Below are positions 42,478 through 53,374 of a stretch of 64,000 bases of DNA, one piece after another. The notes under the pieces are model-generated. The model was not told where the DNA came from, did no database searches, and saw only the letters and a list, made by a program, of their open reading frames with translations. Position numbers and translations under genes: made by a program. Each line of letters begins with the position of its first letter. The stretch's first letter is position 1. Origin of the DNA: Nocardioides sp. Root1257 (GTDB taxonomy: Bacteria; Actinomycetota; Actinomycetes; Propionibacteriales; Nocardioidaceae); NCBI RefSeq assembly GCF_001425175.1, contig NZ_LMDV01000008.1, positions 1,187-65,186 of the forward strand, given 5' to 3'.

Positions 42478-43062
42478 TCAACTTTCCCGTCGTGTCGCGT
42501 CCGTTGCGGACGTCACCGCCGTGCCCAGCGCGATCAGCAGCATGCCCGCGACCCCCTCGGGCGCGAAGATGTGGCCGATGTGCACGAGCCACGCGCCGGG
42601 CAGCAGCACCACCGCGACCGCACCCCGGGCGCCGTGGCGCCGGACCTGGTCGACCACCACGAGCGCGCAGGTGACGAGCAGGGCCCAGGAGCCGATCTCC
42701 CCCAGCGGCGTCCCGATCCGGAAGAGCAGGCTGACCGCCTCGGGTCGCGGCACCCCGGGGCCGAGCTCGTGGGTCACGTAGCCGGCGGCGACGCCGCTGA
42801 TCACGTCGAGCGCGGTGTAGAAGGTGGCATAGACGTACGCCGCCAGCCGGACCGCCCAGGCGAGCGGGTCGGTCCGCCGGCCCATGAGCGCGGCGAGCGC
42901 AACACCGACGAGCGGGAAGGCCAGCAGCCCCGGCAGGTGCAGCGTGAACCACCGCCACGACGTGCCGTAGCTCAGGTGGTGGGGGTGCAGGAGCCCTGCC
43001 ACCGCCAGCAGGAGCGCCGGCAGGGCGAGCAGGAGCGGCTGTGCGAAACGTCGCATGCGCAT
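42478..43062 (-). CDS. Hypothetical polytopic membrane protein
   Basis: A 194-residue protein with five or six predicted helices (LLLALPALLLAVAGLLHPHH, LPGLLAFPLVGVALAALMG, GSWALLVTCALVVVD, GMLLIALGTAV). Conserved-looking His residues (HPHHLSYG, HLPG, HIGHIFAPEG) might bind metal or heme. Not assigned to a known family. It is divergent from the adenosyltransferase gene across 38 bp. Confidence 0.65.
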   Translation of the reverse strand: MRMRRFAQPLLLALPALLLAVAGLLHPHHLSYGTSWRWFTLHLPGLLAFPLVGVALAALMGRRTDPLAWAVRLAAYVYATFYTALDVISGVAAGYVTHELGPGVPRPEAVSLLFRIGTPLGEIGSWALLVTCALVVVDQVRRHGARGAVAVVLLPGAWLVHIGHIFAPEGVAGMLLIALGTAVTSATDATRRES

Positions 43063-43088
43063 CGAGGCTACGTCGTACCGCGCGCCAC

Positions 43089-43094
43089 TACCGT
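43089..43094 (+). promoter_or_regulatory. -10 box for the adenosyltransferase gene (leaderless)
   Basis: TACCGT (TANNNT) lies 6 nt before the ATG at 43101. No -35 or ribosome site is seen, so the message is probably leaderless. Confidence 0.4.
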
Positions 43095-43100
43095 GGGCCC

Positions 43101-43676
43101 ATGGTCAACCTCACCCGGATCTACACGCGCACCGGCGACGCCGGGGAGACCCGCCTCGGCGACATGAGCACCACCACCAAGACCGATCCGAGGCTCGCGG
43201 CCTACGCCGACGTCGACGAGGCCAACGCGCACCTCGGCCTCGCGCTCGCCCAGGGCGGGCTCGAGCCGGACGTCGTGCAGGTGCTGACCCGGATCCAGAA
43301 CGACCTCTTCGACGTGGGGGCCGACTTCTGCACGCCGGTGGTCGCCGAGCCGGAGTACCCGCCACTGCGCATCGAGCAGGCGTACATCGACCGGCTCGAG
43401 GCGTGGTGCGACCAGTACAACGAGGAGCTGCCGACGTTGCGCTCGTTCATCCTGAACGGCGGCACCGAGGGCGCCGCGCTGCTGCACGTCGCGCGCACCG
43501 TCGTACGCCGGGCGGAGCGGTCCGCGTGGGCGGCGTACGAGGTGCACGGCGAGACCATGAACCTGCTCGCCGTGAAGTACCTCAACCGGCTCTCGGACCT
43601 GCTCTTCATCCTGGCCCGGCACGCCAACCGCGAGAACGGCGACGTCCTGTGGGTGCCGGGCGGCGAGCGGGACTAG
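43101..43676 (+). CDS. PduO-type cob(I)alamin adenosyltransferase
   Basis: A 191-residue enzyme with the PduO N-terminal ATP site TRIYTRTGDAGETRLGD, then DVDEANAHLGLAL, and the C-terminal RRAERSAW and LNRLSDLLFILARHANRE motifs. It transfers adenosyl from ATP to cob(I)alamin, making the coenzyme B12 needed by mutases such as the MeaA protein at 39947. The ATG at 43101 follows a TACCGT -10 box. Confidence 0.93.
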   Translation: MVNLTRIYTRTGDAGETRLGDMSTTTKTDPRLAAYADVDEANAHLGLALAQGGLEPDVVQVLTRIQNDLFDVGADFCTPVVAEPEYPPLRIEQAYIDRLEAWCDQYNEELPTLRSFILNGGTEGAALLHVARTVVRRAERSAWAAYEVHGETMNLLAVKYLNRLSDLLFILARHANRENGDVLWVPGGERD

Positions 43677-43686
43677 GGGCACGTCT

Positions 43687-43719
43687 CTCAAGTCGGAGCG
43701 CCCGCTGCGCGGGCTTGAG
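43687..43719 (+). terminator. Hairpin between adenosyltransferase and MFS genes
   Basis: CTCAA (43687) pairs with TTGAG (43715-43719), and GCCCG (43700-43704) pairs with CGGGC (43710-43714) around CTGCG, with a one-sided bulge. It lies between convergent stops and could end either transcript. No U-run follows. Confidence 0.45.
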
Positions 43720-43728
43720 CGATGCGCC

Positions 43729-44901
43729 CTAGCTGGCGACCTGCTCGACCTCGGGCCGGACCGGGCGGGCCGCGAAGACCGTGAGGGCCGCCGGGACCAT
43801 CAGGCCGGCGATGACGAGCAGCGTCTCCAGCGTGCCGATGTGGTCGGCGAGCAGGCCGAGCAGCGGCGGCCCGGCGAGGAACGCCGTGTAGCCGATCGTC
43901 GAGACCACGCTGACCCGCCGAGCGGCGCGCAGCGGGTCGTCGGCGGCCGCGCTCATCCCGACCGGGAAGCCGAGCGAGGCGCCCAGGCCCCAGACGACGA
44001 TGCCTGCGCCGACCAGCACCACGCTGTCGCCGAAGACGACCAGCACGATGCCGACGAACGCGGCCGCTGCGGAGCCCCACAGGACCGGCGCGCGGCCGTA
44101 GCGGTCGAGGAAGACCGGGCCGACAAGCCGGCCCACGAACATCGAGGACACGAAGAGCGTGAAGCCCGCGACGCCGACCCAGTGCCGGACGTCGTACCCG
44201 TCGATGAGCGCGAGCGAGAGCCAGTCGTTGGCGGCGCCCTCGGAGAGCGCGAAGGCCAGCACCATGACGCCGATCGCGAGGGTCCGCGGCTCGCGCCACG
44301 GGGAGCACTCCACGGCCTGCCGGTCCTCGTGGGTGACGACCGGCGGCAGGTAGGCACCGGCGGCCCACCAGGTGGCGAGCGCGGCGGCCGCCGCGAAGAC
44401 CGGCACGTGCAGCAGCAGCGGTGCGTGCAGGGCGGCCATCGGGATGCCGATCGCCGCGCCGGTGAAGGAGCCGATGCTCCAGCCAGCGTGGAAGCGCGGC
44501 ATCATCGTGCGCGCGAACCGGCGCTCCACCTCTGCTGCCTCGACGTTCATCGAGACGTCCCAGACCGCGATGCCGATGCCGTCGACGAAGAAGCCGACGA
44601 CGGTCAGCGCCACCACGTCGGTGACGACGCCGGTCATCGCGACCAGCAGCCCGACGGCGACCAGCACCCCGCCGAGCCGGGTCACGGCCGTCGCGCCGAT
44701 CCGGTCGATCAGGCGGCCCGTGAGCGGCAGCGCGATGACCGAGCCGATCGAGATCGCGAGCAGCAGCAGGCCGAGCGAGCCGTTGTCCAGGTCCAGCCCG
44801 CTGCGGATGTCGGGCAACCGCGAGACCATCGTGGCGAAGCAGAACCCGTTGAGCGCGAAGCTCAGGGCGACGGCGTTGCGGGTGTGGATGAGGGACGGCA
44901 C
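43729..44901 (-). CDS. MFS transporter (YbjJ-like)
   Basis: A 390-residue, 12-helix transporter. It opens NAVALSFALNGFCFATMVSR and has the motif-A-like segment LTGRLIDRIGATAVTRLGG; the second half repeats VGRLVGPVFLDRYGRAPVLW. Resembles the YbjJ branch of MFS proteins, whose substrates are poorly defined. It converges with the adenosyltransferase gene and is transcribed in the same direction as the SARP gene upstream, 75 bp away. Confidence 0.87.
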   Translation of the reverse strand: MPSLIHTRNAVALSFALNGFCFATMVSRLPDIRSGLDLDNGSLGLLLLAISIGSVIALPLTGRLIDRIGATAVTRLGGVLVAVGLLVAMTGVVTDVVALTVVGFFVDGIGIAVWDVSMNVEAAEVERRFARTMMPRFHAGWSIGSFTGAAIGIPMAALHAPLLLHVPVFAAAAALATWWAAGAYLPPVVTHEDRQAVECSPWREPRTLAIGVMVLAFALSEGAANDWLSLALIDGYDVRHWVGVAGFTLFVSSMFVGRLVGPVFLDRYGRAPVLWGSAAAAFVGIVLVVFGDSVVLVGAGIVVWGLGASLGFPVGMSAAADDPLRAARRVSVVSTIGYTAFLAGPPLLGLLADHIGTLETLLVIAGLMVPAALTVFAARPVRPEVEQVAS

Positions 44902-44976
44902 GGCACCAGAATTCCGGATCGGGCGGCCATCTCCAAAACCCCGTCTTTACCGGTCCAGATCGTGGACAGGCCGGGG

Positions 44977-47900
44977 TCAGAACTCGTACGTCGTGCGCAC
45001 CTCGCGCAGCCAGGCGGCGAACAGCGGGATCCGCCACTCCTCGGCCAGCGCGAGCGCCTTGTCCGCGTGGGTCGCGGCCAGGTCGCGCTCCCCCACGGCG
45101 GCCGCCGCGAGCGCCAGGTAGGCGTCGATCGGCCCCAGCGCGAGGTCCGAGCCCGCGCAGCAGCTGGTGCCGGCGTACGGCGCGAGCAGGTCGTAGGCGC
45201 CGGCGGCCAGGTCGCGCTCGCCGAGGTAGAGCGCCAGCTCGGCGCCGTGGCACCACGAGAGCACCGAGATGTCGTTGACGCGGTCGAGGGGTGCGCCGTG
45301 CTCGGCGTGGTAGGAGCGGGCCCGGTCGTGCTCGCCCGCTCGCCACAGGTAGACCGCGAGGCTCGCCGCGAACGGGAACGGCGTCTGCTCGAACTGCTCG
45401 AGCACGGGGACCATCTCGATTGAGCGTCCCTGCCACAGCCGCATCGCCAGCAGCGAGCTCAGCACGGACTCGTCGGCGTTGTTGTGCGAGATCTGGCCGG
45501 CGATCTGGCGGGTGTGCTCGACGAGCCGGTCGCACTCGTCGAACTCCCCCGCCATGGCGTGCCACGGCACGAGGATGCCGTCGAGGACGGTCTCGCCGAA
45601 CGCGATCCGGAGCCGCTGGGTCTCCGCGCGCGCCAGGTCGACGGCGGCGAACATCTCCGCCGGGCGGCCCAGCTCGCTGAGCACCGCGGCACGCAGGCAG
45701 GCCGAGACGACGAAGCTGCGCTCCCGGCCCGTGCTCCGCGCCAGGTCGAGGGACTCCGTGACGAGCTCGAGGCGCTGGGTCGCCGTCTGCGGCAGCCACA
45801 GCGCCACGAAGACCGTCTGGCAGGCGTCCAGCAGCAGGGACGGGTCGTGCAGGCGGCGGGCCATGGCGAGGCCCTCGTCGCACAGCGCCTGCCGCTCGGC
45901 GTACGACGCGGTGTCCTGGATCTCGTTCGCGAGGGCGAGCATGGAGCGGCAGCGCAGCTCGCTGTCCTCCGCGGGCAGCCGGTCCAGGCTGCCGCGCAGG
46001 GCGCCGACCACCGTGTCGTTGGCGCTGCCGGGCGGGCCGGAGCGCCAGAGCACGTCCTGGGTGGTCGAGATCGCCGCCCGCGCGACCGCCTCGGGGTCGC
46101 GCATCAGCTTGCCGACCGCGATCGCCTCCTCGACCGCGCCGACGAGCTCGGGCAGCCGGGCGGCCCAGCGGTACTCCTCGATCAACGCCATCAGCACGGC
46201 GTACCGCTCGGCGTGGCCTGCCGTCGGGTCACCGTCGAGCGAGACGAGGGCGCTGCGCAGCAGCTCGGCGGCCTGGTCGTAGGCGTAGTAGCGACGGGCC
46301 TCGCCCGCGGCCACGACGGCGGCGCGCCAGGCGCGGTCGGCGTACGACGGCCCCGCGCCACGCCAGTGCCGGGCCGCCTCGCTCTCGCGGCCGGGCACAC
46401 CGTCCAGCGCCTCGGCGGCCCGGGCGTGGGCGCGGGCCTGCCGGCTGACGCTCAGACCCGCCTGAAGGGTGTCGCGGACCAGCGCGTGCGCGAAGTAGTA
46501 GTGGTCGATGCCGTCCTCGCGCACCAGGCCGGCGGCCTGTGCCGGCTCGACCACGTCGATCAGGTCGTCCTCGTCGATGCCGGTGACGGCACCGAGTGTC
46601 GGGATGTCGAAGTCGCGGCCCAGCACCGCCGCGGAGCGCAGGGTGCTCACGGTCTGCTCCGGCAGCCGGAGCAGTCGCCGGTTGAGGACGTCGGCGACCG
46701 CCGTCGGCACGCCGTCGTCGGGGCCGCCCCCGTCCGGATCACCGCGGCCGGTCCGCTCCCCCGCCAGCCGGGCGATCTCGACGAGGAAGAACGGGTTGCC
46801 GTCGGTGCGGGTGTGCAGCTCGTCGGCCTGACCGCCGCTCAGCTCCCGGTGCGTCACCGAGGCGAAGACCTCGGCGGCCTCCGACGCGGGCAGGCCCACG
46901 AGCTCGACCCGGAGCGCGTGCATCCGGGCCAGGCCCTCGGCGACGTCGGCGAGCGCCCCGGTCGGCTCCGGGTGGAGGCGCCAGGTGCCGATCACCAGCA
47001 GCCGCGCGGTGTCGACGGACTCCGCGAGCAGGCGCAGCACCCGCAGCGTCGAGGTGTCGGCCCAGTGCAGGTCGTCGAGCACCACCAGCAGCGGCTCGTC
47101 CTGCGCCGCTGCACGGATCCCGCCGACGATCCGCTCCCAGGCCCGGAACTGGGCACCGTCGTCGGCCGGCTCGCCGCCGTCCTCGGCGAGCACGCTCATG
47201 CCGATGCCCTCGAGCACCGCCCGCCACGGCCAGAGGGGCGGCGCGCCGTCGTCCTGCGAGCACCGACCGACCAGCGCCCGTACCCCTCGGCGCCGGGCCT
47301 CGGCGACCAGCTCCGCCGCGAGCCGGGACTTGCCGATGCCCGGCTCACCCGTGAGCACGGCGTACGACGGGACGCCGGAGCTCGCCCGCTCCACGAGGGC
47401 GACCAGCGCGGCCAGGTCGTCGTCGCGACCGACCATCGGCCAGGGCGCGACCTGCTCGGCGACGGCCTCCTGGGGCGGGCGAGGCGGCTCCGGAGCGAGC
47501 GTCGGCGTCGGCGTCGGCGTCGGCGCATCGTCCGCGGGCGCGACCCACTCGAGTGCTCGGTCCTGCCGGAGCACCGCGGTCTGCAGCTCGCGCAGCTCGG
47601 CGGACGGCTCCAGGCCGAGCTCCTCGTCGAGGATGGCGCGCACCCGGGCCAGGACCTCGAGGGCGTCGGCCTGCCGCCCGCTGCGGGTGAGGGCGACCGC
47701 CCACAGGGCCCACAAGCGCTCGCGCAGCGGGTGGGCGGCGGTCAGCGACTCCAGCTCGGCGGAGATGGTCGCGTGCCGCCCGAGCGCGAGCTCGACGACG
47801 GCCCGGTCCTCGAGCGCCACCAGTCGCAGCTCGTCCAGGCGGGCACGCTCGGCGACGGCAGCATCGGCGTCGCCCAGCTCGCTGTACGGCGCACCGCGCC

Positions 47901-48357
47901 ACAGCGCCAGCGCCTCGACGAGCGCCGCGGCCAGGTCCCGCAGCTCGGGTGCCGGGAGCGGCGAGCCGCCCCACGGCGGGTGCGGTTGCAGGGTGCGGTG
48001 GACGCGGGCGACGGCCTGCTCGAAGCGGTAGGCGTCCACGGCCTCGTCGGGCACCCGCAGCGCGTATCCGGGCGCCACCGTGACCAGCACGGTCGCCGGC
48101 GCCCGCCGTACGCGATCGGGCTCCATCACCCGCCGGAGCTGGGAGACGTAGGCCTGGAGGGTCGCGGTCACGCCGGGCGGCGCGTGGTCCTCCCACAGCA
48201 GGTCGACGATGCCATCGACCGAGACCGGCCACCCCCGCGACAGTGCCAGCGCGGCGACCAGCGCCCGCTGCTTGGGGGTGCCGAGGTCGACCGGCGCGCC
48301 GGCGAGCGAGACCTCGACCGGGCCCAGGACCGACAGGCCCAGCACCGACACCTCCAC
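44977..48357 (-). CDS. SARP/AfsR-type transcriptional activator with ATPase domain
   Basis: A 1126-residue regulator. Residues 1-95 form an OmpR-like winged helix (GTPKQRALVAALALSRGWPV), and 95-250 the bacterial activation (BTAD) domain. About 305-560 is a STAND/AAA ATPase with Walker A GEPGIGKSRLAAELV near residue 339 and LLVVLDDLHWAD as Walker B. The remaining 550 residues are helical repeats. No C-terminal LuxR helix-turn-helix is present. Large SARPs activate secondary-metabolite or accessory genes by binding phased direct repeats. Three 11-bp repeats lie just upstream, in the gap shared with the divergent flavoprotein gene, the likely target. Confidence 0.88.
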   Translation of the reverse strand: MEVSVLGLSVLGPVEVSLAGAPVDLGTPKQRALVAALALSRGWPVSVDGIVDLLWEDHAPPGVTATLQAYVSQLRRVMEPDRVRRAPATVLVTVAPGYALRVPDEAVDAYRFEQAVARVHRTLQPHPPWGGSPLPAPELRDLAAALVEALALWRGAPYSELGDADAAVAERARLDELRLVALEDRAVVELALGRHATISAELESLTAAHPLRERLWALWAVALTRSGRQADALEVLARVRAILDEELGLEPSAELRELQTAVLRQDRALEWVAPADDAPTPTPTPTLAPEPPRPPQEAVAEQVAPWPMVGRDDDLAALVALVERASSGVPSYAVLTGEPGIGKSRLAAELVAEARRRGVRALVGRCSQDDGAPPLWPWRAVLEGIGMSVLAEDGGEPADDGAQFRAWERIVGGIRAAAQDEPLLVVLDDLHWADTSTLRVLRLLAESVDTARLLVIGTWRLHPEPTGALADVAEGLARMHALRVELVGLPASEAAEVFASVTHRELSGGQADELHTRTDGNPFFLVEIARLAGERTGRGDPDGGGPDDGVPTAVADVLNRRLLRLPEQTVSTLRSAAVLGRDFDIPTLGAVTGIDEDDLIDVVEPAQAAGLVREDGIDHYYFAHALVRDTLQAGLSVSRQARAHARAAEALDGVPGRESEAARHWRGAGPSYADRAWRAAVVAAGEARRYYAYDQAAELLRSALVSLDGDPTAGHAERYAVLMALIEEYRWAARLPELVGAVEEAIAVGKLMRDPEAVARAAISTTQDVLWRSGPPGSANDTVVGALRGSLDRLPAEDSELRCRSMLALANEIQDTASYAERQALCDEGLAMARRLHDPSLLLDACQTVFVALWLPQTATQRLELVTESLDLARSTGRERSFVVSACLRAAVLSELGRPAEMFAAVDLARAETQRLRIAFGETVLDGILVPWHAMAGEFDECDRLVEHTRQIAGQISHNNADESVLSSLLAMRLWQGRSIEMVPVLEQFEQTPFPFAASLAVYLWRAGEHDRARSYHAEHGAPLDRVNDISVLSWCHGAELALYLGERDLAAGAYDLLAPYAGTSCCAGSDLALGPIDAYLALAAAAVGERDLAATHADKALALAEEWRIPLFAAWLREVRTTYEF

Positions 48358-48395
48358 GGCGGAAGCGTAGAGCGAGGCGGGCGGGTGGCGCTCCC

Positions 48396-48426
48396 AGTCG
48401 GCTCAAAGTCGACTCCAAGTGGGCGG
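48396..48426. promoter_or_regulatory. 11-bp phased direct repeats, probable SARP operator
   Basis: AGTCGGCTCAA (48396-48406) and AGTCGACTCCA (48407-48417) are consecutive 11-bp direct repeats, followed in phase by a weaker AGTGGGCGG (48418-48426). SARP activators bind direct heptamers spaced by one helical turn next to the -35 region. The site is in the 120-bp gap between the SARP gene and the divergent flavoprotein gene. Confidence 0.6.
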
Positions 48427-48477
48427 CGGCATGGTCATCCCACCGACCGAAGAACCCACACAGGAGTCACCACCACC

Positions 48478-49935
48478 ATGACCATCGACGCCAACGCCGA
48501 CCAGCGCAGCACCACCTCCACCCCCACCGCACTGCCCGCCGCCCACGCCCTCCGCGGCCTCATCGGCGGCCGTGTCCACCTGCCCGGCGACGCCGGGTAC
48601 GACGCCGCCCGCCTCCCCTGGAACGTCGCCATCGACCAGCGCCCCGCCGCCGTCGCCGTGCCGCGCTCCGCGGCCGAGGTCGCCACGGTCGTCCGGGTCG
48701 CCGCCGAGGCGGGCCTCCGGGTCGCTCCGCAGAGCACCGGTCACAACGCCGGCCCGCTCGCCGCGCAGGGCCTCGACGACGTCGTCATCGTCCGCACGTC
48801 CGAGATGAACACCGCGATCGCCGACCCGGTCCGCGGGATCGTCCGCGTCGAGGGCGGCGCGATCTGGGAGCCGGCCGTCGACGCGGCCGCCGCCCACGGG
48901 CGGGCCGTCCTGCACGGCTCCTCCCCCGATGTCGGGATCGCCGGCTACAGCCTCGGCGGCGGCATCGGGTGGTACGCCCGCAAGCACGGCCTCGCCACCA
49001 ACAGCATCACCGCCGTCGAGATCGTCCTCGCCGACGGCGAGCTGGTGCGCGCCGACGCCCACACCAACGCCGAGCTCTTCTGGGCCGTGCGCGGCGGTGG
49101 CGGCAGCTTCGGCGTCGTGACCGCCCTCGAGTTCAAGATGTTCGACATCGCGACGGCGTACGCCGGCATGATGATGTGGCCGCTCGCCGCCATCGAGCCG
49201 GTGCTGCGCGAGTGGGCCGCCTGGGCGCCGGGCGCACCGGACGAGGTCACCACGTCGTTCCGCGCCATGCGGCTGCCCGAGCTGCCCGACCTTCCGGACT
49301 TCCTGCGCGGCCAGCAGCTGGCCGTCATCGACGGCGCCGTCCTCGGCTCCGACGAGCGCGGCTGCGAGCTGCTCGCCGGCCTGCGTGCTCTGGACCCGTT
49401 CCTCGACACCTTCTCCCGGGTGCCCGCGAAGTCGCTGGTCCGTCTGCACATGGACCCGGAGGGCGGCGCCCCGTTCGCCTCGGACTCCGCGATGCTCGCG
49501 TCCTTCCCGGACGCCGCGGTCGACGCGTTCCTGGCCGAGGCCGGCCCGGACGCGCAGACGTCGCTGCTGATGGCCGAGCTGCGCCAGCTCGGCGGCGCGC
49601 TCGGCCGCCCGCACCAGGGCGGCGGCGTGCTGTCGCACCTCGACGCCCAGTTCGTCACCTTCGCCGGCGGCATGGCGATCACCCCGGAGATGGGCGCCCA
49701 GGCGCACGCCGACGCCGTCCGCTTCACCGAGGCGCTCGCGCCGTTCGCGAACGGCCGCGAGTACCTCAACTTCGCCGAGAACCCGGTCGACACCCGGGCG
49801 GCGTACGGCGCGGACGTGTGGACCCAGCTGACCGGCATCCGCAGCGCGGTCGACCCGCACGGCGTCTTCGCGGCCAACCACCCGGTGCCGCGGCTCTTCG
49901 AGGACGGGCAAGCGACCAGCGGCGTGCGAGCGTAG
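48478..49935 (+). CDS. FAD-binding oxidoreductase, berberine-bridge-enzyme type
   Basis: A 485-residue flavoprotein with an FAD_binding_4 (PCMH-type) domain: AVAVPRSAAEVATVVRVAAE, APQSTGHNAGPLA at the His/FAD site, and HGSSPDVGIAGYSLGGGIGW. The C-terminal BBE motif is GREYLNFAENPVDTRAAYG. Such enzymes oxidise sugars or secondary-metabolite intermediates. The residues that usually make the second covalent FAD link (Cys) are not evident. Divergent from the SARP regulator, with the phased repeats about 50 bp upstream of its ATG. Confidence 0.88.
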   Translation: MTIDANADQRSTTSTPTALPAAHALRGLIGGRVHLPGDAGYDAARLPWNVAIDQRPAAVAVPRSAAEVATVVRVAAEAGLRVAPQSTGHNAGPLAAQGLDDVVIVRTSEMNTAIADPVRGIVRVEGGAIWEPAVDAAAAHGRAVLHGSSPDVGIAGYSLGGGIGWYARKHGLATNSITAVEIVLADGELVRADAHTNAELFWAVRGGGGSFGVVTALEFKMFDIATAYAGMMMWPLAAIEPVLREWAAWAPGAPDEVTTSFRAMRLPELPDLPDFLRGQQLAVIDGAVLGSDERGCELLAGLRALDPFLDTFSRVPAKSLVRLHMDPEGGAPFASDSAMLASFPDAAVDAFLAEAGPDAQTSLLMAELRQLGGALGRPHQGGGVLSHLDAQFVTFAGGMAITPEMGAQAHADAVRFTEALAPFANGREYLNFAENPVDTRAAYGADVWTQLTGIRSAVDPHGVFAANHPVPRLFEDGQATSGVRA

Positions 49936-49952
49936 CGAGTACGGCGCGTGGG

Positions 49953-50015
49953 GTCGCGCAGGTTGAGCAAGCGCGTGGCCGAGCCTGCGAGGCCGCGACC
50001 GCGCGTCGAAACCCG
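49953..50015. repeat. GC-rich intergenic repeat-like segment
   Basis: This stretch between convergent genes contains GGTTGAGCAAGCGCGTGG, GCCTGCGAGGCCGCGACC and CGCGTCGAAACCC. It has a modular, partly self-complementary make-up with no coding bias. It resembles short intergenic repeats that I recall from other actinobacteria; no second copy was found in the window. Confidence 0.35.
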
Positions 50016-50022
50016 GTGAGAC

Positions 50023-50059
50023 AAGTAGGGCGGTGACCACGACGGTCACCGCCCTACTT
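50023..50059. terminator. Perfect 16-bp stem hairpin, bidirectional terminator
   Basis: AAGTAGGGCGGTGACC (50023-50038) and GGTCACCGCCCTACTT (50044-50059) are perfect complements around ACGAC. It lies between the convergent flavoprotein gene and the DUF2550 gene. As the end of the long atp transcript it would stop readthrough in both directions. Confidence 0.8.
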
Positions 50060-50093
50060 CAGCTCAGAGGACGAGCTCGACCAACGATGCGAT

Positions 50094-50546
50094 CTACGTG
50101 CGCGGGCCGCGGGTCCAGTCGGTGCCGGGCGGGCCGGACTCGAGCCAGGACTGGAAGCCCATCAGGGAGGCCGGCGACATGGCCAGCTCGATCGGGCCGC
50201 TCGGCGTCGTGCAGGACAGCACGACGTGCTCGGGGTAGAGCGACATCTGCTCGGCACCCTCGGGGGCCCGACTGCCGACGAAGGTGACCTCGGCACGCTG
50301 CAGCACCCGCTTGGGGCCCGGCCACAGCGAGAAGTAGCGGAACCACTCGAGCGACTCGCCCGAGTAGCGACCGAGCCCGAGAAGCCAACCGCGCCCGGCA
50401 TGTTCCTGCCGGACGCGGTAGCTGAGCTCGAAGGTTCCGCCGTGGCGGGAGAGCAGGCGGCGACGGACGATCAGTCCGAGGCCGTAGAACAGGACGAGGA
50501 CGAGCAGCACACCAGCGGCGTCAAGAAGCCACTGCCACACCGGCAT
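50094..50546 (-). CDS. DUF2550 family membrane-anchored protein
   Basis: A 150-residue protein with one N-terminal helix (WLLDAAGVLLVLVLFYGLGL) and a soluble beta-rich domain (TFELSYRVRQ, EWFRYFSLWPGPKRVLQR, LSCTTPSGPIELAMSPASLM). DUF2550 genes commonly follow atpC in actinobacteria, as here, 73 bp after it. Function unknown, but the conserved position suggests expression with the ATP synthase. Confidence 0.88.
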   Translation of the reverse strand: MPVWQWLLDAAGVLLVLVLFYGLGLIVRRRLLSRHGGTFELSYRVRQEHAGRGWLLGLGRYSGESLEWFRYFSLWPGPKRVLQRAEVTFVGSRAPEGAEQMSLYPEHVVLSCTTPSGPIELAMSPASLMGFQSWLESGPPGTDWTRGPRT

Positions 50547-50619
50547 CCATGACCTCCTGCTCGCTCCGTCACCGTGGGGTGCTCACCCTAGCGGCACCCC
50601 ACAACGGATCGAACGCGGG

Positions 50620-51005
50620 TCAGGAAGCCTTCTCGGCCGCCAGGATCCGGACCTCGGCGCGCCGGGCCCGCTCCTCGCCGTCCTCGCCCTCGGACTGCGC
50701 TGACTCGAGCTCGGCCCGCGCGGCGGCGACGTCGATCTCGTGGGCCAGCGCAGCGAACTGGCTGAGGATCGAGACCCGGTTGTTGGCGACCGAGAGGAAC
50801 CCGCCGTCGACCGCAGCGAACATCCGCTCGCCGTCGACGGGCTCGATCTCGACGACGCCGTCGACCAGCAGGGAGAGCACCGGCATGTGGTTGCGCAGCA
50901 CGCCGATGTCGCCCTCTGCGGTCTTGGCGACCACCATCGTGGCCTGACCGGACCACACGGTCCGGTCGGCCGCGACGAGCTCGACCTGCAGCTGGTCGTC
51001 TGCCA

Positions 51006-51006
<1 letters not shown>
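50620..51006 (-). CDS. atpC: ATP synthase F1 subunit epsilon
   Basis: A 128-residue subunit with the epsilon beta-sandwich (LQVELVAADRTVWSGQATMV, GDIGVLRNHMPVLSLL, AAVDGGFLSVANN) and a C-terminal helical part rich in Ala/Glu. It belongs to the central stalk and tunes ATP hydrolysis. Its ATG shares one base with the atpD stop (TGATG). Last ATP-synthase gene of the operon. Confidence 0.95.
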
Positions 51007-53371
<2,365 letters not shown>

Positions 53372-53374
53372 GGG

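Noticed and set aside
45484..48477. Long plus-strand open frame upstream of the BBE-type flavoprotein
   Set aside because: The frame is antisense to the SARP gene; real coding begins at the ATG at 48478, where the conserved protein starts.
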